In this document: positions 1 through 10,839 of the stretch, piece after piece
Layout of the letters: every line of letters starts with the position of its first letter
Position numbering within the stretch: the first letter of the stretch is position 1
DNA from: Panopea generosa
Lineage: Eukaryota > Mollusca > Bivalvia > Adapedonta > Hiatellidae
DNA: 64,000 nt
Direction of reading: 5' to 3'
NCBI GenBank assembly: GCA_029582155.1
Contig: CM055909.1
Span: 47,370,412-47,434,411 of the forward strand
Notes under the pieces: generated by a model
Seen by the model: the letters and a program-made list of their open reading frames with translations, nothing else
Database searches by the model: none
Told to the model about the DNA's origin: nothing
Position numbers and translations under genes: made by a program

Positions 1-592
1 TTTGTACATTTATCTGATGTATTCATTTATTTTTAACTTCCCTCCATGAATCCTTTTAAAATTTGTTTAAAAGTTAAAAACTATCAAATAAATCTGTTTA
101 TCATTGTACTCAATGGGACAGACATCATAATTCATTATTTTGTAAACACTGTCTCTTTCATTGCATGCTCTGTCTAGACAAAAACTACCATAGATAGCAA
201 AGGTGAAAGATTGAAAGACAAATAAAAGAATATGACTGACACAAGCTGATCACATAACTCAAGAATTTTTGGCTCATAAGAGCAAATAATAATAAACAAT
301 GAAATAAATCTAAGCACATTTATATCAATTATGATGAGAAAGCAGATTTCTTCCATTGATGGTTCACTTTTACATACTAGATTCTTAAATCAGCCGCAGT
401 AATTGTTGTCTTCCAACAGGAGCGTCACAATGTTGTTAGTCTTCATTTTCCTTTTTGTAAATACTTCTTTCTAATAACATATGTAGCAAATAATCTGTAA
501 ACTCCATTTAATTTCTCCATTATCATAGCAATATCAGTCGAGACAACAGCACATTTTCCAAAAAAAAGTTAATGTGTATAACTGACATCTCA
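1..592. other. AT-rich sequence, no gene seen
   Basis: I see no exon-like reading frame, RNA gene or clear repeat here. A TTTATT at 26-31 reads AATAAA on the minus strand and could serve as the poly(A) signal of the possible leftward gene ending at 593, but it is more than 550 bp away and such hexamers are common by chance in this AT-rich DNA. Confidence 0.3.
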
Positions 593-752
593 TCAGCATG
601 TAATTTTGAACTTCAGTGTATGATTTTGTAACTTGATGTCTTCAGGTTTAAGGGATACAACTGTACCATCTATTTCAAGGTTTACTTTTCGTCCAACTGA
701 GCTATATTATACCATGTCTCACTTCTCAGCAATGTTCCATACCAGTTTGTCA
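593..752 (-). pseudogene. Possible 3'-terminal exon of an unidentified leftward gene, frameshifted
   Basis: On the minus strand a CAG acceptor (755-753) is followed by a frame reading TNWYGTLLRSETWYNIAQLD. Near 690-697 that frame runs into a stop, while an adjacent frame continues as RKVNLEIDGTVVSLKPEDIK and ends at TGA (595-593). The two pieces abut as if one exon had lost or gained a base. The composition, with W, Y and D/E/K in a regular pattern, looks protein-like, and the segment G-x-V-V-S-L-K-P-E-D resembles short beta-strand ends found in many proteins, but I do not recognise the family. Alternatives are two unrelated chance frames, or a weaker acceptor at 699-697 used for the second frame alone. 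No upstream exon of this gene was found to the right. Confidence 0.25.
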
Positions 753-1022
753 CTGGAAAATAAATAATTATGCATATATACATATTACATATAATATATA
801 TAAGAGGCCCATGGTTTTTAACAGTCACCTGATTATCCAAAAAGCATTCACATAAGTGTATTTAGTTGTAAGAAATAACATTTTTTGTCAATTTCTCATA
901 AATATAGATTTAGTAAAGTAGGCCCCGCCCCCAGAGCCAAACCGCGAGACACAGGGACATGAAATTCACAAATTTTATAAAGGACTTAAACTAAAATTAT
1001 TATATGGAAATAAAATGTATCA
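753..1022. other. Non-coding, no feature seen
   Basis: AT-rich, with a short (AT)n tract near 775-800. Nothing gene-like. Confidence 0.3.
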
Positions 1023-1580
1023 ATGAACAAGAGGCCCAAGAGGGTCTGAATAGCTCTACTGGCAACAAATGGACAAATGTACATTTCAGAGAAAAAGTTT
1101 TCTGTAAGTTTTGCTTCAACAAATCTTTTACGAGACCACCAAACAAAGCTACACGTAAAATATTTAAGCCTCGAGCTTTCAGAGAAAATGTATTTTAAAA
1201 ATTTTGCTTAAAATGTGCCTATATAAGCCTTGTTGTGGGGGCAATTGTAGTCGAATAATTATGTTTCAAGACTGTGTCCAAGATCTTGTGGTAATATAAC
1301 AGTTAAACTGCTGTGCAAGTTTTGTTAGATTCAATGAAAAATGAAGGTGCTATCGCGTCTACAACATTTTCCCTATGAAAAACAGTGACCCCTGTGGCAG
1401 CCTCAAATTTTACTTCACCAGACTTAAAACAAATCTTTTAGGGAACATCCATTCAATGTTACATGTAAAATATGTAAGGTCTAGGCCTTAATGAAGGTGC
1501 TATCATGTCTAAAAGAAAAAGGTTAACGGACGACAGAAAATTTATCAGGACATAAGCCCTGTTGGTTTTTGACCAGTAGA
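1023..1580. repeat. Probable old interspersed element
   Basis: The segment opens with AACAAGAGGCCCAAGAGGGT and contains twice a phrase about a gene-sized fragment-like T-rich stretch followed by AATGAAGGTGCTATC (near 1340 and 1490), ending near GACGGACAG-like bases and CATAAGCCCTG. Sequences opening with AAGAGGGCC-type bases are widespread repeats in bivalve genomes as I recall, so this is probably a degraded non-coding transposon. The limits are approximate and no target duplication was found. A 64-codon open frame in it (1004-1198) looks like chance. Confidence 0.3.
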
Positions 1581-1639
1581 AACCAGGGTTGTAAAAATGT
1601 TTCAAAGAATAAGTACTAAATTAAGAAGTAGCAGTATCC

Positions 1640-1790
1640 AACTTGTGGGTGCCACCGGCAAGAAACAAGCGCCAGTGGCGCAAGTGGGGGGTAGAGTACG
1701 AGAGGGGTGGTCCAGGGGGCCTCCGTAATGGAAAATTTTGAAATTTAGATTGCAGAAGACGGCTTTTCAGCCATTCTGAGCTATATTCCA
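1640..1790. repeat. G-rich non-autonomous element fragment
   Basis: A G/C-rich island (GCGCAAGTGGGGGGTAGAG, then GGGGTGGTCCAGGGGGCCTC) in AT-rich surroundings, followed by an A/T-rich segment. It looks like the end of a DNA element, but the boundaries and the second end are not visible. Confidence 0.2.
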
Positions 1791-3170
1791 ATCTTAAGTT
1801 ATGAATGAGTTTTCACTGTTTTTTTTACCTGAAAACGTCAGCAAGGTCTGAAATATAACTTCTGAAATAGGGCATATTGGCGGTTTGAAACATATATGGG
1901 ACAATATGTAGTAGATTGTAAAAACTGAGAACCCGATAAATGACCCTGACAACATGTGACAACAGACAAAGCGTTTCATTTTGAAGTGTCCATCCAGTAA
2001 AAGGGACACATCTCAGACATTGATTATCTGATTTGACTAGTTAAAGATATCAGTTTGACATATCACTCAGTTTACTTACAGTCATAGCTTAGGTAAACAC
2101 CATACAAAAATATTGACTTCTACCAGTTCTTAAATTGAACAAATGATTAACAATAAATTAAATACCTGTCTATCCAGATGATATACCTCGATGTTTTGAA
2201 TAAAAATGGAAAGATTTAAGATGCAAATTTATTAATGAATTCAATACTGTATTGCATTGATAAAACCAGGAATATTAATTAATACGGTAATTTTCCCTAC
2301 CTTTTTTCAAAGACATTGTCACTGGTGAGGCATACCAGATTTTGGACCATTACAGCTAATTACCAGGTCCATATAGAATTTGGGGGTCTTTTAAGATCTT
2401 GTCCTTTGTAAAATGCCTCCAATTCTAGTGTAAGCTGTTAAAGCTGAAACAACAGATAATTTGTATACTACATGTATTAGTAAATTGTTCACTTTATATG
2501 ACTGTTTACAGTTGATGATAACTTATTAAGCATTCAATCTAGAGAATAGTTTATAAACTTTCATACAACATTTTAAGACAGTATGTCAGTTAAATCACTT
2601 AATTATAAATTACAAAAAAAAATTAAATTGATGCTAAATGAATATAGTAAAGCAGTGTTTTATCCAGCTCCAATTTTTGGGGGTCACTGATGACTGACTA
2701 CAAATCTGGGGGTCATCATTGATTAGTTTTCAACTTAATCAACTTGAATAAATAGAGGTGAAAATGACATATTTTACTTCAACAGTTTTACTTCCTATTT
2801 CACACAATTTTAAAATTAGAATTCCAACTGAAATTTACAACTTCAAAACACATGAACTTCAAAACAAATGTTTCACTTCTGGCCCATCAAGTTACAACAA
2901 CTTGAAACTAGTTGTCTTTCCTTTCCAACGACAGTTTTTATAATCATGGCCACAGGGTCATCAACTTTTGAAATGTCATGGCTCCAGCTCAGTCATCATT
3001 GTCCCAACTACTTTTAATGAAAAACACTTAAATTATTAACTTCAATATTTTATATTTCAGCTGAGCTACATGTTTAGCGTTACTAAGCATTGTACTCCTC
3101 TGAAAACAAAACTTTCATACTCCCATATATATAAGCAACTCTCAACTGGCTCATACCCATTTTAGAGTAT

Positions 3171-3433
3171 GTTGTTGTTGTATGGTGTTTAGCTTTGCTT
3201 TCAACAATTTCTCAGTCATATCGCAACGGTGTCTGCTTGAGACAGTATTCTTAGCGCTGTCACACTGGAGTATCATGCCGCAGACACATGGTATGATACC
3301 CCACCCAGTCACATTATACTGACACCGGGCCGACCAGACCTAGAACTCTCCTCTAAATGCTGAGCGTCAAGCGAGGAAGCTTCTAGTACCATTTTTAAAG
3401 TCTTTGGTATGACCCGGCCAGGGATTGAACCAT
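3171..3433 (-). mobile_element. tRNA-derived SINE, family C (copy 1)
   Basis: Minus orientation: the 3' tail is (TGT)n on the plus strand (ACAACAACAAC when read in the element's direction), then a body with ATGGTGTTTAGC, CATATCGCAACGGTGTCTGC, GGTATGATACC and CTAGAACTCTCCTCTAAATG, and a head ending in GGGATTGAACC, the complement of a pol III B box. Three more copies with the same landmarks lie in AVL9 introns (25015, 30776, 31646). The head is truncated or diverged here. Confidence 0.6.
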
Positions 3434-4130
3434 TTTAGAGGAATGTTACCTTAAAAAAATATTAAAACATTTTAATGGTAACTTAACAAAACTGGGAATA
3501 CTGTCATAAAACATGGACTGGCCGATGTTAAAACTGGTATTAAAATGTCGCACATGCGCATCTCGATACCTTAAAGAAAACAAAATAAAAAAACAACTTT
3601 TTTTAATAAGTTTCACGATCTCCACATTTTATCTATATACAAACAACCCAAAACTTGGTATACCTAATAATATATATACGATATACGTATTACTGTGATT
3701 GCCCATATAATAGCATTATCTCACAGATGCGCACTTAGAATTTTTAACCTAGGGACAGCGTAACAATTGAAATGGAAGGGTGCACACAGTAAGATTTCTT
3801 GGGAGGGGGTCAACATTTTTGTACCCTTGTTTTAGCAAAACTAGAATCAGTGGACAAAACTCACTGTTTATGTTGATTTGAATTTTTTATTATATTTTTC
3901 ATACATGACTTACTTAAAATTATTTGAAAATTTAATCCAGAAGCAATATTTTACTGATGGCACCATTTCTACCCGTCTGAATGGCCAATTCGCCGTAATA
4001 TGTATAGTAGAAAAAAATTAAAATGGCCGACTTTGTATCATAAGTTTTTAACCACTGTCTTTTCAAGAGTTTATTGTTCTCAAAGGTATAGTTACAAGAA
4101 ATAACTTCTAGAAGGATTATTCAAGACAAT

Positions 4131-4210
4131 AAAATAACTTTATTATTGATGTCATCATTTACATGGCTGGTTAAGTTTTATACTCGTGTTTATAGGTATA
4201 ACCAGTATAT
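4131..4210 (+). repeat. Dispersed repeat, family X (copy 1, partial)
   Basis: AACTTTATTATTGATG followed by ATTTACATGG, AAGTTTTA, and GGTATAACCAGTATAT also occurs at 51717-51882 in the same direction and at 46083-46247 inverted. The shared block is about 80 bp here. No coding content. Confidence 0.5.
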
Positions 4211-4377
4211 GTCAGTGCTGTTGTTGCAGCATACGTTTGTTTTCAAAGATGTTGTCTTCAAACTATAATATTGCTTTGCGGAAAATTATGTATGTGATCA
4301 TAATCGTCTATGCGATTGCATAAATATAGCGTTAATAACCAATTAGAGCATTTACGTAACTTAGTAGAACCACGTGA

Positions 4378-4588
4378 CCGGGCTTTCCCTGAATCAGACC
4401 ACGTGATCTGCCAAAACAGCCAGCATTGTAAAACTAACTCTGAAACCAGCTTGCCGAAACAAATATGCGTAATTTGAATTTCTGTATTTTTAAGGTTGCG
4501 TCATAGTAGATGCACTGAGCAAGTTTGATTGCGTCAAATGAGATTTAATTGCGTCAAAAACGCAAGAAACCTGCTCTGGAGAAAACAC
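4378..4588 (+). repeat. Diverged tandem duplication, left copy
   Basis: About 210 bp that recur at 4798-5018. Shared landmarks in order: CCCTGAATCA, CACGTGATCTG or CATGTGATCTG, GAAACAAAT, TTTGAATTTCTGTATTTTTA, GATTGCGTCAAATGA, CTCTGGAGAAAACACTG. The left copy holds two CACGTG palindromes at 4372 and 4400. Confidence 0.6.
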
Positions 4589-4797
4589 TGTATATTCTCT
4601 TTCTATATATATAATGACAAAACACCATCTGTTATGGTTTAATATACTTGTATTATTAAGAAATTATGTAAAATTGTACAGAAATGACAATATTTTCAAA
4701 TTTTATACCGCGAAAAAAAATCTCCCTCATTTCCATCCAATCTCCCTCATTTGAAAACCCAATCTCCCTCATTGCTATCCAAAAAGGTTCACATGTA

Positions 4798-5018
4798 TGT
4801 ATCTGGCTACCCTGAATCATACCATGTGATCTGTCAACACTGCTAGCAGTGTAAAAATAACAACTCCGACATCCACTTGACGAAACAAATCTGTGTAGTT
4901 TGAATTTCTGTATTTTTAAGGATGCTTGCTTCATAATGGATACAATGAACAAGCTTGATTGCGTCAAATGATATTCAATTGCGTCACAAACCCAAGAAAT
5001 GCACTCTGGAGAAAACAC
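4798..5018 (+). repeat. Diverged tandem duplication, right copy
   Basis: Second copy of the 4378-4588 block. The two copies are separated by about 210 bp that include three tandem AATCTCCCTCATT motifs (4718-4772). A 129-codon open frame crosses this copy on the minus strand, but the left copy does not keep it open, so I do not call a gene. Confidence 0.6.
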
Positions 5019-5944
5019 TGAAAAAGAATAAAAATCCTTTGACATTGCCTTTAAGTCTAGTAATCGGGGTAATAAGCATGACTGTGGTCTACTGAAGTTT
5101 CACAACAATCTGTTCAGTGGCTTACTATATTCCGGCTGTCTAAATTAACATTGGTTTATTCAATGTTTTCTAGATATTGAGACAAAATTTAATCCGAAAT
5201 CTTTTATTTACTTGCTAAATGTCCTGTGGGGTCTCCCATTACACCAGATATGTCTTAAAGAAGTGTCCTTCCTTTCCATTATTTACTATATATACTTTAT
5301 AGCTATCCAAACACTATATCAAGATTGGGCCTGTGCCACTGACTAGAAAATTGCCTGTGCATGGTCCCAGTTCAATATATCAAGTTAAAATATTTAAAAA
5401 TAGTAATATGTCACCATACAATTAACATAAGTACATGTTCTAAAAATAAGATTGCAAACTACAATTGAACATACAAAGTAACAGTGGGTGGGGTAAGGTT
5501 TATGGTTAAACTGAAAATATTTCCAGTTCCACAAATTGTATAGCGTACTGATGTATATCTATAACTACATTGTTATACATAAACACAATAGTAACGGCTA
5601 AATATCATTAAAAACGGCAAGTATTGTTAAATTTGTCAGATTATAAACTCTTCGTAAAACTTGTTCTCCGCGCGTTCACAACAAGGGAAGTAACTCTAGC
5701 ACACAAATCAATTTTCGTCCTAAAGATGTTCACCCACTTTACTTTTTTTTAAAAAAATAAAAATATTGTTGTAGCAAAAATAATAGAAAATATATATGAA
5801 AACTTTACCTCGATCGTGTCTACTTGAATGATTATTATATTGTGGCTATACTACAGAAGAAAAACAATAAAATATTGGGAAAATATTGCCGGTTCCTTTT
5901 ATGTCTCGTGTCAGATATGATAATTTATCAGTAAAACATGTAAA

Positions 5945-6478
5945 TGAATTACATCATTTGGATTAAACATATGTATGACGCACATATGTTTACATATGGT
6001 TTTGTTAACATTTATTAATAATATGTAACATGAATTTTTTTTTAATTAGTCTCTGCTAGTGATATTCCCTAAAACAATAATTATATAGGATTTTTAACAT
6101 ATTTTAAACGTATGAATCGAAATGCATATGACAAACGTATGTTTCACATGCGTTTAACATATGTTAAAAACGTATGTTTTACATGTTTTTGATTGTTGGA
6201 CATGTAATTATGATTTTGGTACTTAAATTGGATTTGGCTCTGCTAGTGATATTTCAAAAAAAAAAAGTGAGTGCCATGTGCTGTGGAGCATTTAAGCGCA
6301 ATATTATATATTCATTTTAACGTATGTTAAACATATGAATTGAATCGCGTATGACAAACGTACGTTTAACATGGGTTTAACATATGGTTCTGTAAACGTT
6401 TAACGTGCGTTTCTGATTATCATATGTTTCTTTACGTATGTTCAACGTATGTTGGACAAAACATATGTTAAACATACT
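5945..6478. repeat. Patch rich in CATATG / ACGTATGTT palindromic words
   Basis: Roughly 530 bp in which variants of AACATATGTTAAACGTATG recur many times in both orientations, for example CACATATGTTTACATATGG (about 5980), TTTAACATATGTTAAAAACG (about 6150), TTAACGTATGTTAAACATATG (about 6320) and CGTATGTTCAACGTATGTTGG (about 6435). Many are imperfect inverted repeats. Unit spacing is irregular, so this is not a simple tandem array. Function unknown. Confidence 0.6.
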
Positions 6479-6595
6479 TGGCATTTTTACCTGTATAAGT
6501 TTTGCAGCATCTATCAGTGAATAATACTTAGCCATTTGTTTATCGAAATATGCTGTTCAATTGTGTATTAAAAACAGAAGGCAGTACATGTATGT

Positions 6596-6850
6596 CCTAT
6601 ATGAAAATGAATCAAGGTTGGGACTTGAACCCACGGCCCATGCAGCGTCAGCGCCAGGCACATTACTATAATCGTGAAACATTGGGTATTTCTGTATCCT
6701 CCGTATAATACATATATTGCGTAGGGTAAAGGCCGAGGTGATCAGATTGACATTAATGGCAACATCTACCAACTGCCCTACTGCCGCAACAATGGCAAAT
6801 GTTGTTGCGCAATAAGCGCAAATATTGGCGTCTTCATTAATTACACGGGA
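6596..6850 (-). repeat. tRNA-like element, possible SINE head
   Basis: Reading the minus strand, AGTAGGGCAGTTGGTAGA resembles a pol III A box and, further on, GGGTTCAAGTCCCAACC resembles a B box with a T-arm. The spacing between them (about 140 bp) is too long for a normal tRNA, so this is a diverged or composite SINE head, not a tRNA gene. Confidence 0.35.
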
Positions 6851-7125
6851 CATAAGCCTGGGGTGTTATCATTATATTAAAATTTTATGTTTGTACTTGT
6901 CCTACGTCTATGCCTCAATGAAGAGAATTGAATATGGAATACAGAAACGAAAATGAATCATTAGTTAGTATTCGCACAATTGAAGTAACAATCTGACTTG
7001 GTGATAAAATGGAACTTTCTCATTTTCGCCTCTATTTATGCTATGGCTTATTCAATAAGATCTTTTGGAAGTATATAAAGTTACCTAAACATTCAGTATA
7101 CTGATGCTTTTGCTATTTGTTACAG

Positions 7126-7266
7126 GCACAGGGCGAGTTTTCTGAGGGGAATTACGTGGAGGCACAGAGGAGTAACAATATGGCCCGACGGATGATCCTC
7201 CTCAGCCTCTTATTGCCTTGGGTTATTGGTGGTATTATGGGCGCACTATATGCTGTGTCTTTTTAG
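7126..7266 (+). CDS. CD225/dispanin-family membrane protein, last coding exon (partial gene)
   Basis: A TTACAG acceptor (ending 7125) precedes an in-frame 46-codon exon that ends at TAG (7264-7266). The peptide starts AQGEFSEGNYVEAQRSNNMA, then a basic pair and a hydrophobic helix MILLSLLLPWVIGGIMGALY, ending AVSF. The pattern, a G-x-Y-x-x-A-x-x-S-x-x-A-R/K stretch just before a C-terminal membrane helix, is the second half of the CD225 (dispanin) domain, as in interferon-induced transmembrane and PRRT/SynDIG proteins. Those are small type II or re-entrant membrane proteins of the plasma membrane, endosomes or synapses. The first half of the domain, with its intramembrane cysteine-rich helix, must be encoded by upstream exons that I could not find in 1-7125. 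Two AATAAA signals follow at 7537-7547, which supports a real 3' end. Confidence 0.6.
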   Translation, partial: AQGEFSEGNYVEAQRSNNMARRMILLSLLLPWVIGGIMGALYAVSF

Positions 7267-7536
7267 GACTTGGGAGAAGGCCCGAATTGATCATCAAATC
7301 GAATCAGCATGGACGTTTCGATTCACAATCTGCAACGGTCTTCCATGGCCGATTTGTCTAAGATCGTATAATCAGTTGATTATTTAGTTATATAGGCTAA
7401 CTTTTTATTTTTTATTTCGCATAGTAATGACTTATTTAGGCTCAAAATTCATGTTGTTTATTGTAGTGCTTCTAATATTATATATATATATATATCTGTT
7501 ATGGGTGTTAGATTTCCTATTATTACATTTAAGCCA

Positions 7537-7547
7537 AATAAAATAAA
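7537..7547 (+). promoter_or_regulatory. Overlapping poly(A) signals for the CD225-type gene
   Basis: Two overlapping AATAAA hexamers (7537-7542 and 7542-7547), about 270 bp after the stop codon and within an A-rich stretch. This gives a plausible 3' UTR of normal length. Confidence 0.45.
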
Positions 7548-7860
7548 ATACAATATTGCAATGTCGACTTTAATATATTGTTTGATTTCATCATCGGGTA
7601 GGGTAAAATTCTTTAATTTAGTTGACAAAATACCAAATCGATTCCCGCAATAAAGTCACTCATTGGCAAGTATCTAGTTATGCTAAAGCATTGATGAATA
7701 AAACAGAACATGTCGGCCTGTGTATTAACGCATTTCTCATAAATCAGATAAAGTACAAGGACGGGACCAATCTTCGAACTGGATATTCTTCTTTGTGATT
7801 CAATAAACTTTCCATCAAAGTTCAAATCTAAGAATATACTGTAGAATGGTTGGTGAATAC

Positions 7861-8098
7861 CACCCATTCTAAAGAATATTCTTAGACTTGAACTCAAGAA
7901 TGAACTTTGAAAAACTCACTTACAGACCATTGTTTAAGGTAAAAAATTGCAATCATGTTGAGACACCTAATATATACATGTAGTCGAATAAACTCTCAAA
8001 ATTATTCTATCTGTCATGGAAAACTAGACATCTAAGGTTGAAATTTGGATTTTCAAGCTCAAGTCTAAGAATATTCCCAAGAACGGTTGGTGAATACG
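7861..8098. mobile_element. MITE family N (copy 1)
   Basis: The ends are inverted copies: AAGAATATTCTTAGACTTGA on the left and, complemented on the right, TCAAGTCTAAGAATATT followed by GGTTGGTGAATAC. About 240 bp, AT-rich, no reading frame. Related copies are at 52586-52812 and 58842-59085. A further right-hand end (ATGGTTGGTGAATACC, 7842-7860) abuts this copy, so two copies are probably joined or nested. Confidence 0.6.
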
Positions 8099-8334
8099 AT
8101 AGCACTGTTTTGTGATCAGTATTTTCATGAACGTTTACGTTGTCATGTGTCCCTTTTTATACTGGAAACTCTTTGAATTGTTAAACTGTGCTGCATAATA
8201 TTTTCATATATTTAATCATCTTTGATTTGAAAATCCAATATGTATTTGTTTTTTAACATCTTCACAACATGAAAATTGTCATAATGTTTATAAATAAATA
8301 TCATTCACTTTTTGTTTTCCTGAGTTTAGTCTCG

Positions 8335-8395
8335 TGAGTGAGTGAGCGAGTGTTTGTGTGCATGTGTGTGTGTGCATTACATGCGTGTGTGCGGG
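8335..8395 (+). repeat. GT/GA-rich microsatellite
   Basis: GTGAGTGAGTGAGCGAGTG followed by alternating TG steps up to GCGTGTGTGCGGGCG. A purine-pyrimidine alternating tract. Confidence 0.6.
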
Positions 8396-8460
8396 CGTAT
8401 GGCAGTCAAATATTGTATTAGTTTTATAACATTAATTTCATAATAAAATAATATACGCAG

Positions 8461-8643
8461 TGTAATGTTAGGAGGTTGCTTTGAGTTATAAAATAAGAAC
8501 GACACGTATGTGCTCTAACTAATGTATTTACTATGAGATGTATATCGTAAGAGAGTCTGTACAAGATCGACCAGCAGTGGTATCAGAGAGGCTTATCAGT
8601 GAATTGACTGACATGAAGTAGGCGGAGCTACAATACTGTTACA
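8461..8643 (-). repeat. 3' LTR of the Gypsy element
   Basis: 183 bp, TGTAATG to GTTACA on the plus strand. Matches 13349-13531 base for base as far as I can read. In the element's direction this is the downstream LTR. Confidence 0.95.
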
Positions 8644-8658
8644 TCTCCCTTCTTTTCA
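8644..8658 (-). other. Polypurine tract of the Gypsy element
   Basis: Plus-strand TCTCCCTTCTTTTC directly next to the LTR reads GAAAAGAAGGGAGA on the element's sense strand, the plus-strand primer expected immediately before the 3' LTR. Confidence 0.8.
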
Positions 8659-9213
8659 AAATAAACTACCAACTAAACATCTTGTCGGTGAATTCCCAGA
8701 GAGGATTACACTTTAGCCAATGGGGTTTATTATGTAAGCTTAATGGTAAAATAACACATTTCATTTAAACTGACGCCTATAAATGTAATCTAACTGCAGC
8801 AACTGGCAGCTGTATTAGCTGTTTGACACACGATCTGGTCAAATATTAAGTTCATGGCAGGGTTAATTCATCTTTCCCATGGTTTTATGTTTACAGGTAG
8901 AGTTATGTTGTCTTAATGAAATGACGCATGTTACAATTTATAGTTATATTATTAAAGTCATCTGCTGGTCACAGGAAGTTAATGAGATATAACAAGTGTC
9001 ATAATGAATTAACAACAACAAGTGTTATACAATGAACAGACATCATTATTGCAACCAGAAATGTTGCCCAAGAATTGTATTGTATGTAGTGCAACTATGT
9101 ACTACTTAAAAGTTGTTTATATAAGCATTTCCTATATATTGTTTGTAATAGTCCAATGCTATTTTGACACATATGATTATATCCAGTCTTAATGTTTGCA
9201 CCCGATTGTCATT

Positions 9214-9903
9214 TTACATTGATTCAATCATTTTTCTTTTAACAAGTCTCCCATATCTCGACACATATGGTTTGATGGGACAATGCTCATCCTGTTGTGG
9301 TAATGCCGATGTATCTCCAGAGATAGGTGGTGGGATCGATTCTTTGTGCAGCGACTGAAAGGCAAACTTTTCAATATCCGTTGGTGTGCAAATATCAGAA
9401 TCATGGGTGTTAGTGATATGATGAGATTCATTTGTCTTCAATAAATGACGCCTGTTTCGCCTATACTCGGCCCCATCAGAGGTTTTAACCGAATAAGACC
9501 TGTCGTTGTGCTTTTCAGTTACAACCGCTGGTGCCCAAGTTTTGTTTTGTTTTTGGATCCTAGCTGAATCCCCTACCTTTAAGATCTGAAGTGTTTTAGC
9601 CTGCTTATCATAATAATCTTTTCCCCTTTGCTTGTGTGAGATCATTTTATGCTTAATGCTGTCTGGAGAGATATATGTTGGAAGGAGGTTTTCCTTTGAA
9701 GCAGGTAAAACTGACCTTAATTGTCTGCCCATTGATAGCTGTGATGGGGAGTACCCACTGTCTAGGGGTGTGGTTCTGTATTCAAGAAATGCTAACAATG
9801 GGTCTGATTTGGCTGACTTAGCTTTTGTGAGAATTCTTTTGCATATTTGCACATATTTCTCAGCAAGCCCGTTTGACTGTGGATAATGTGGACTAGAAGT
9901 CAC
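9214..9903 (-). pseudogene. Gypsy integrase C-terminal part
   Basis: 229 codons continuing the frame of the integrase fragment at 9952-10839 after one stop codon. The third catalytic acid lies in the motif SNGLAEK near its start, 35 residues after the second catalytic aspartate when the stop is counted as one position. After that come a basic region, the GKDYYDKQAK-type segment and KVGDSARIQ, the SH3-like end of Gypsy integrases. No chromodomain motif is evident. This is the C-terminal product of pol. The frame is not open to the upstream integrase core in this copy. Confidence 0.85.
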
Positions 9904-9951
9904 ATGCTTGAAATCCCATTCCTTCGCAAACTGAGAAAATTCCTGTGAGCT

Positions 9952-10839
9952 TTAGCATGGGCCATTGTCAGAGATAATGGTTTCACAGACCCCCCAGTGA
10001 GAAAGAATGCTCTTCATTCGATTAATCACAGTCACACTTTTTACATTTGGGAGTTCTTTGACCTCGAAGTATCGGCTGTAGTAGTCTACTACAAGAAGAT
10101 AACTTTTATTGTCCCAGGTGAACAGATCAGTGGCTATCATTTGCCACGGATAATCAGGGAACTCTGTTGTACACAGCGGTTCTTTCTGATTAGAGTTACG
10201 ATGCTGTACACAAATAGTGCAGTTAAGCACTAGACTGGTTATGTCATTTGAAATTCCTGGCCAGTACATGACCTCACGTGCCCTTTTCAGACATTTATCA
10301 GTACCTGAGTGCCCGAGATGAATTATATCAAGCATGTTTGACCGAAGGGATTTTGGTATCACTATCTTATGACCTTTCATCACAATTCCATCAACTAGGG
10401 TTAATTCATCTCGATAAGTCCAGAACGGAACTATATCAGGTTGACATTGATTTCTAGAGTTTGGCCAGCCTTGTATGATAACTGTTTTAAGCGCACACAG
10501 TTGTATATCTTGCTCTGTGTGTAGTCTGATTTCTTGCATTTTTCTGTCACTTACAGGCATGCTTTTTATGACCATGTTGACTTGCAAATCCATACCTTTT
10601 GATAGGTCTGGATATGTGTCGCTTAGAAATTTCCTACTTAAGGTGTCTGCGATAGGGATTTGCTTTGAGAAGAAATGCTTACGGTTCATATCTCTGTAAC
10701 CGTAACAACATGCGTTGTAGACGAGCGGGAGCGGCGTAGAGCGGTTTTTTGAAAATTGATACCAACGGCAGGTGGTCGGTTTCGACATGCACCTTGCGCC
10801 CATAAACAAACTGGTGGAACCGCTCGCACCCGAATACAA
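9952..10839 (-). pseudogene. Gypsy integrase N-terminal and core part
   Basis: The frame becomes pol-like at about 10690 (IADTLSR, the end of the RNase H/connection region) after about 50 codons of shadow sequence. It then has the zinc-binding set H174, H177, C207, C210 and two catalytic aspartates, D238 (IATDLF) and D291 (ISDNGP), numbered within this frame. A TAA at 9952-9954 cuts it just after D291, between the second and third catalytic residues, so this copy cannot make an intact integrase. Upstream it is out of frame with the reverse transcriptase. Confidence 0.85.

Noticed and set aside
4656..5045. 129-codon minus-strand frame
   Set aside because: It overlaps a duplicated non-coding block whose other copy is not open in the same frame; no domain recognised.
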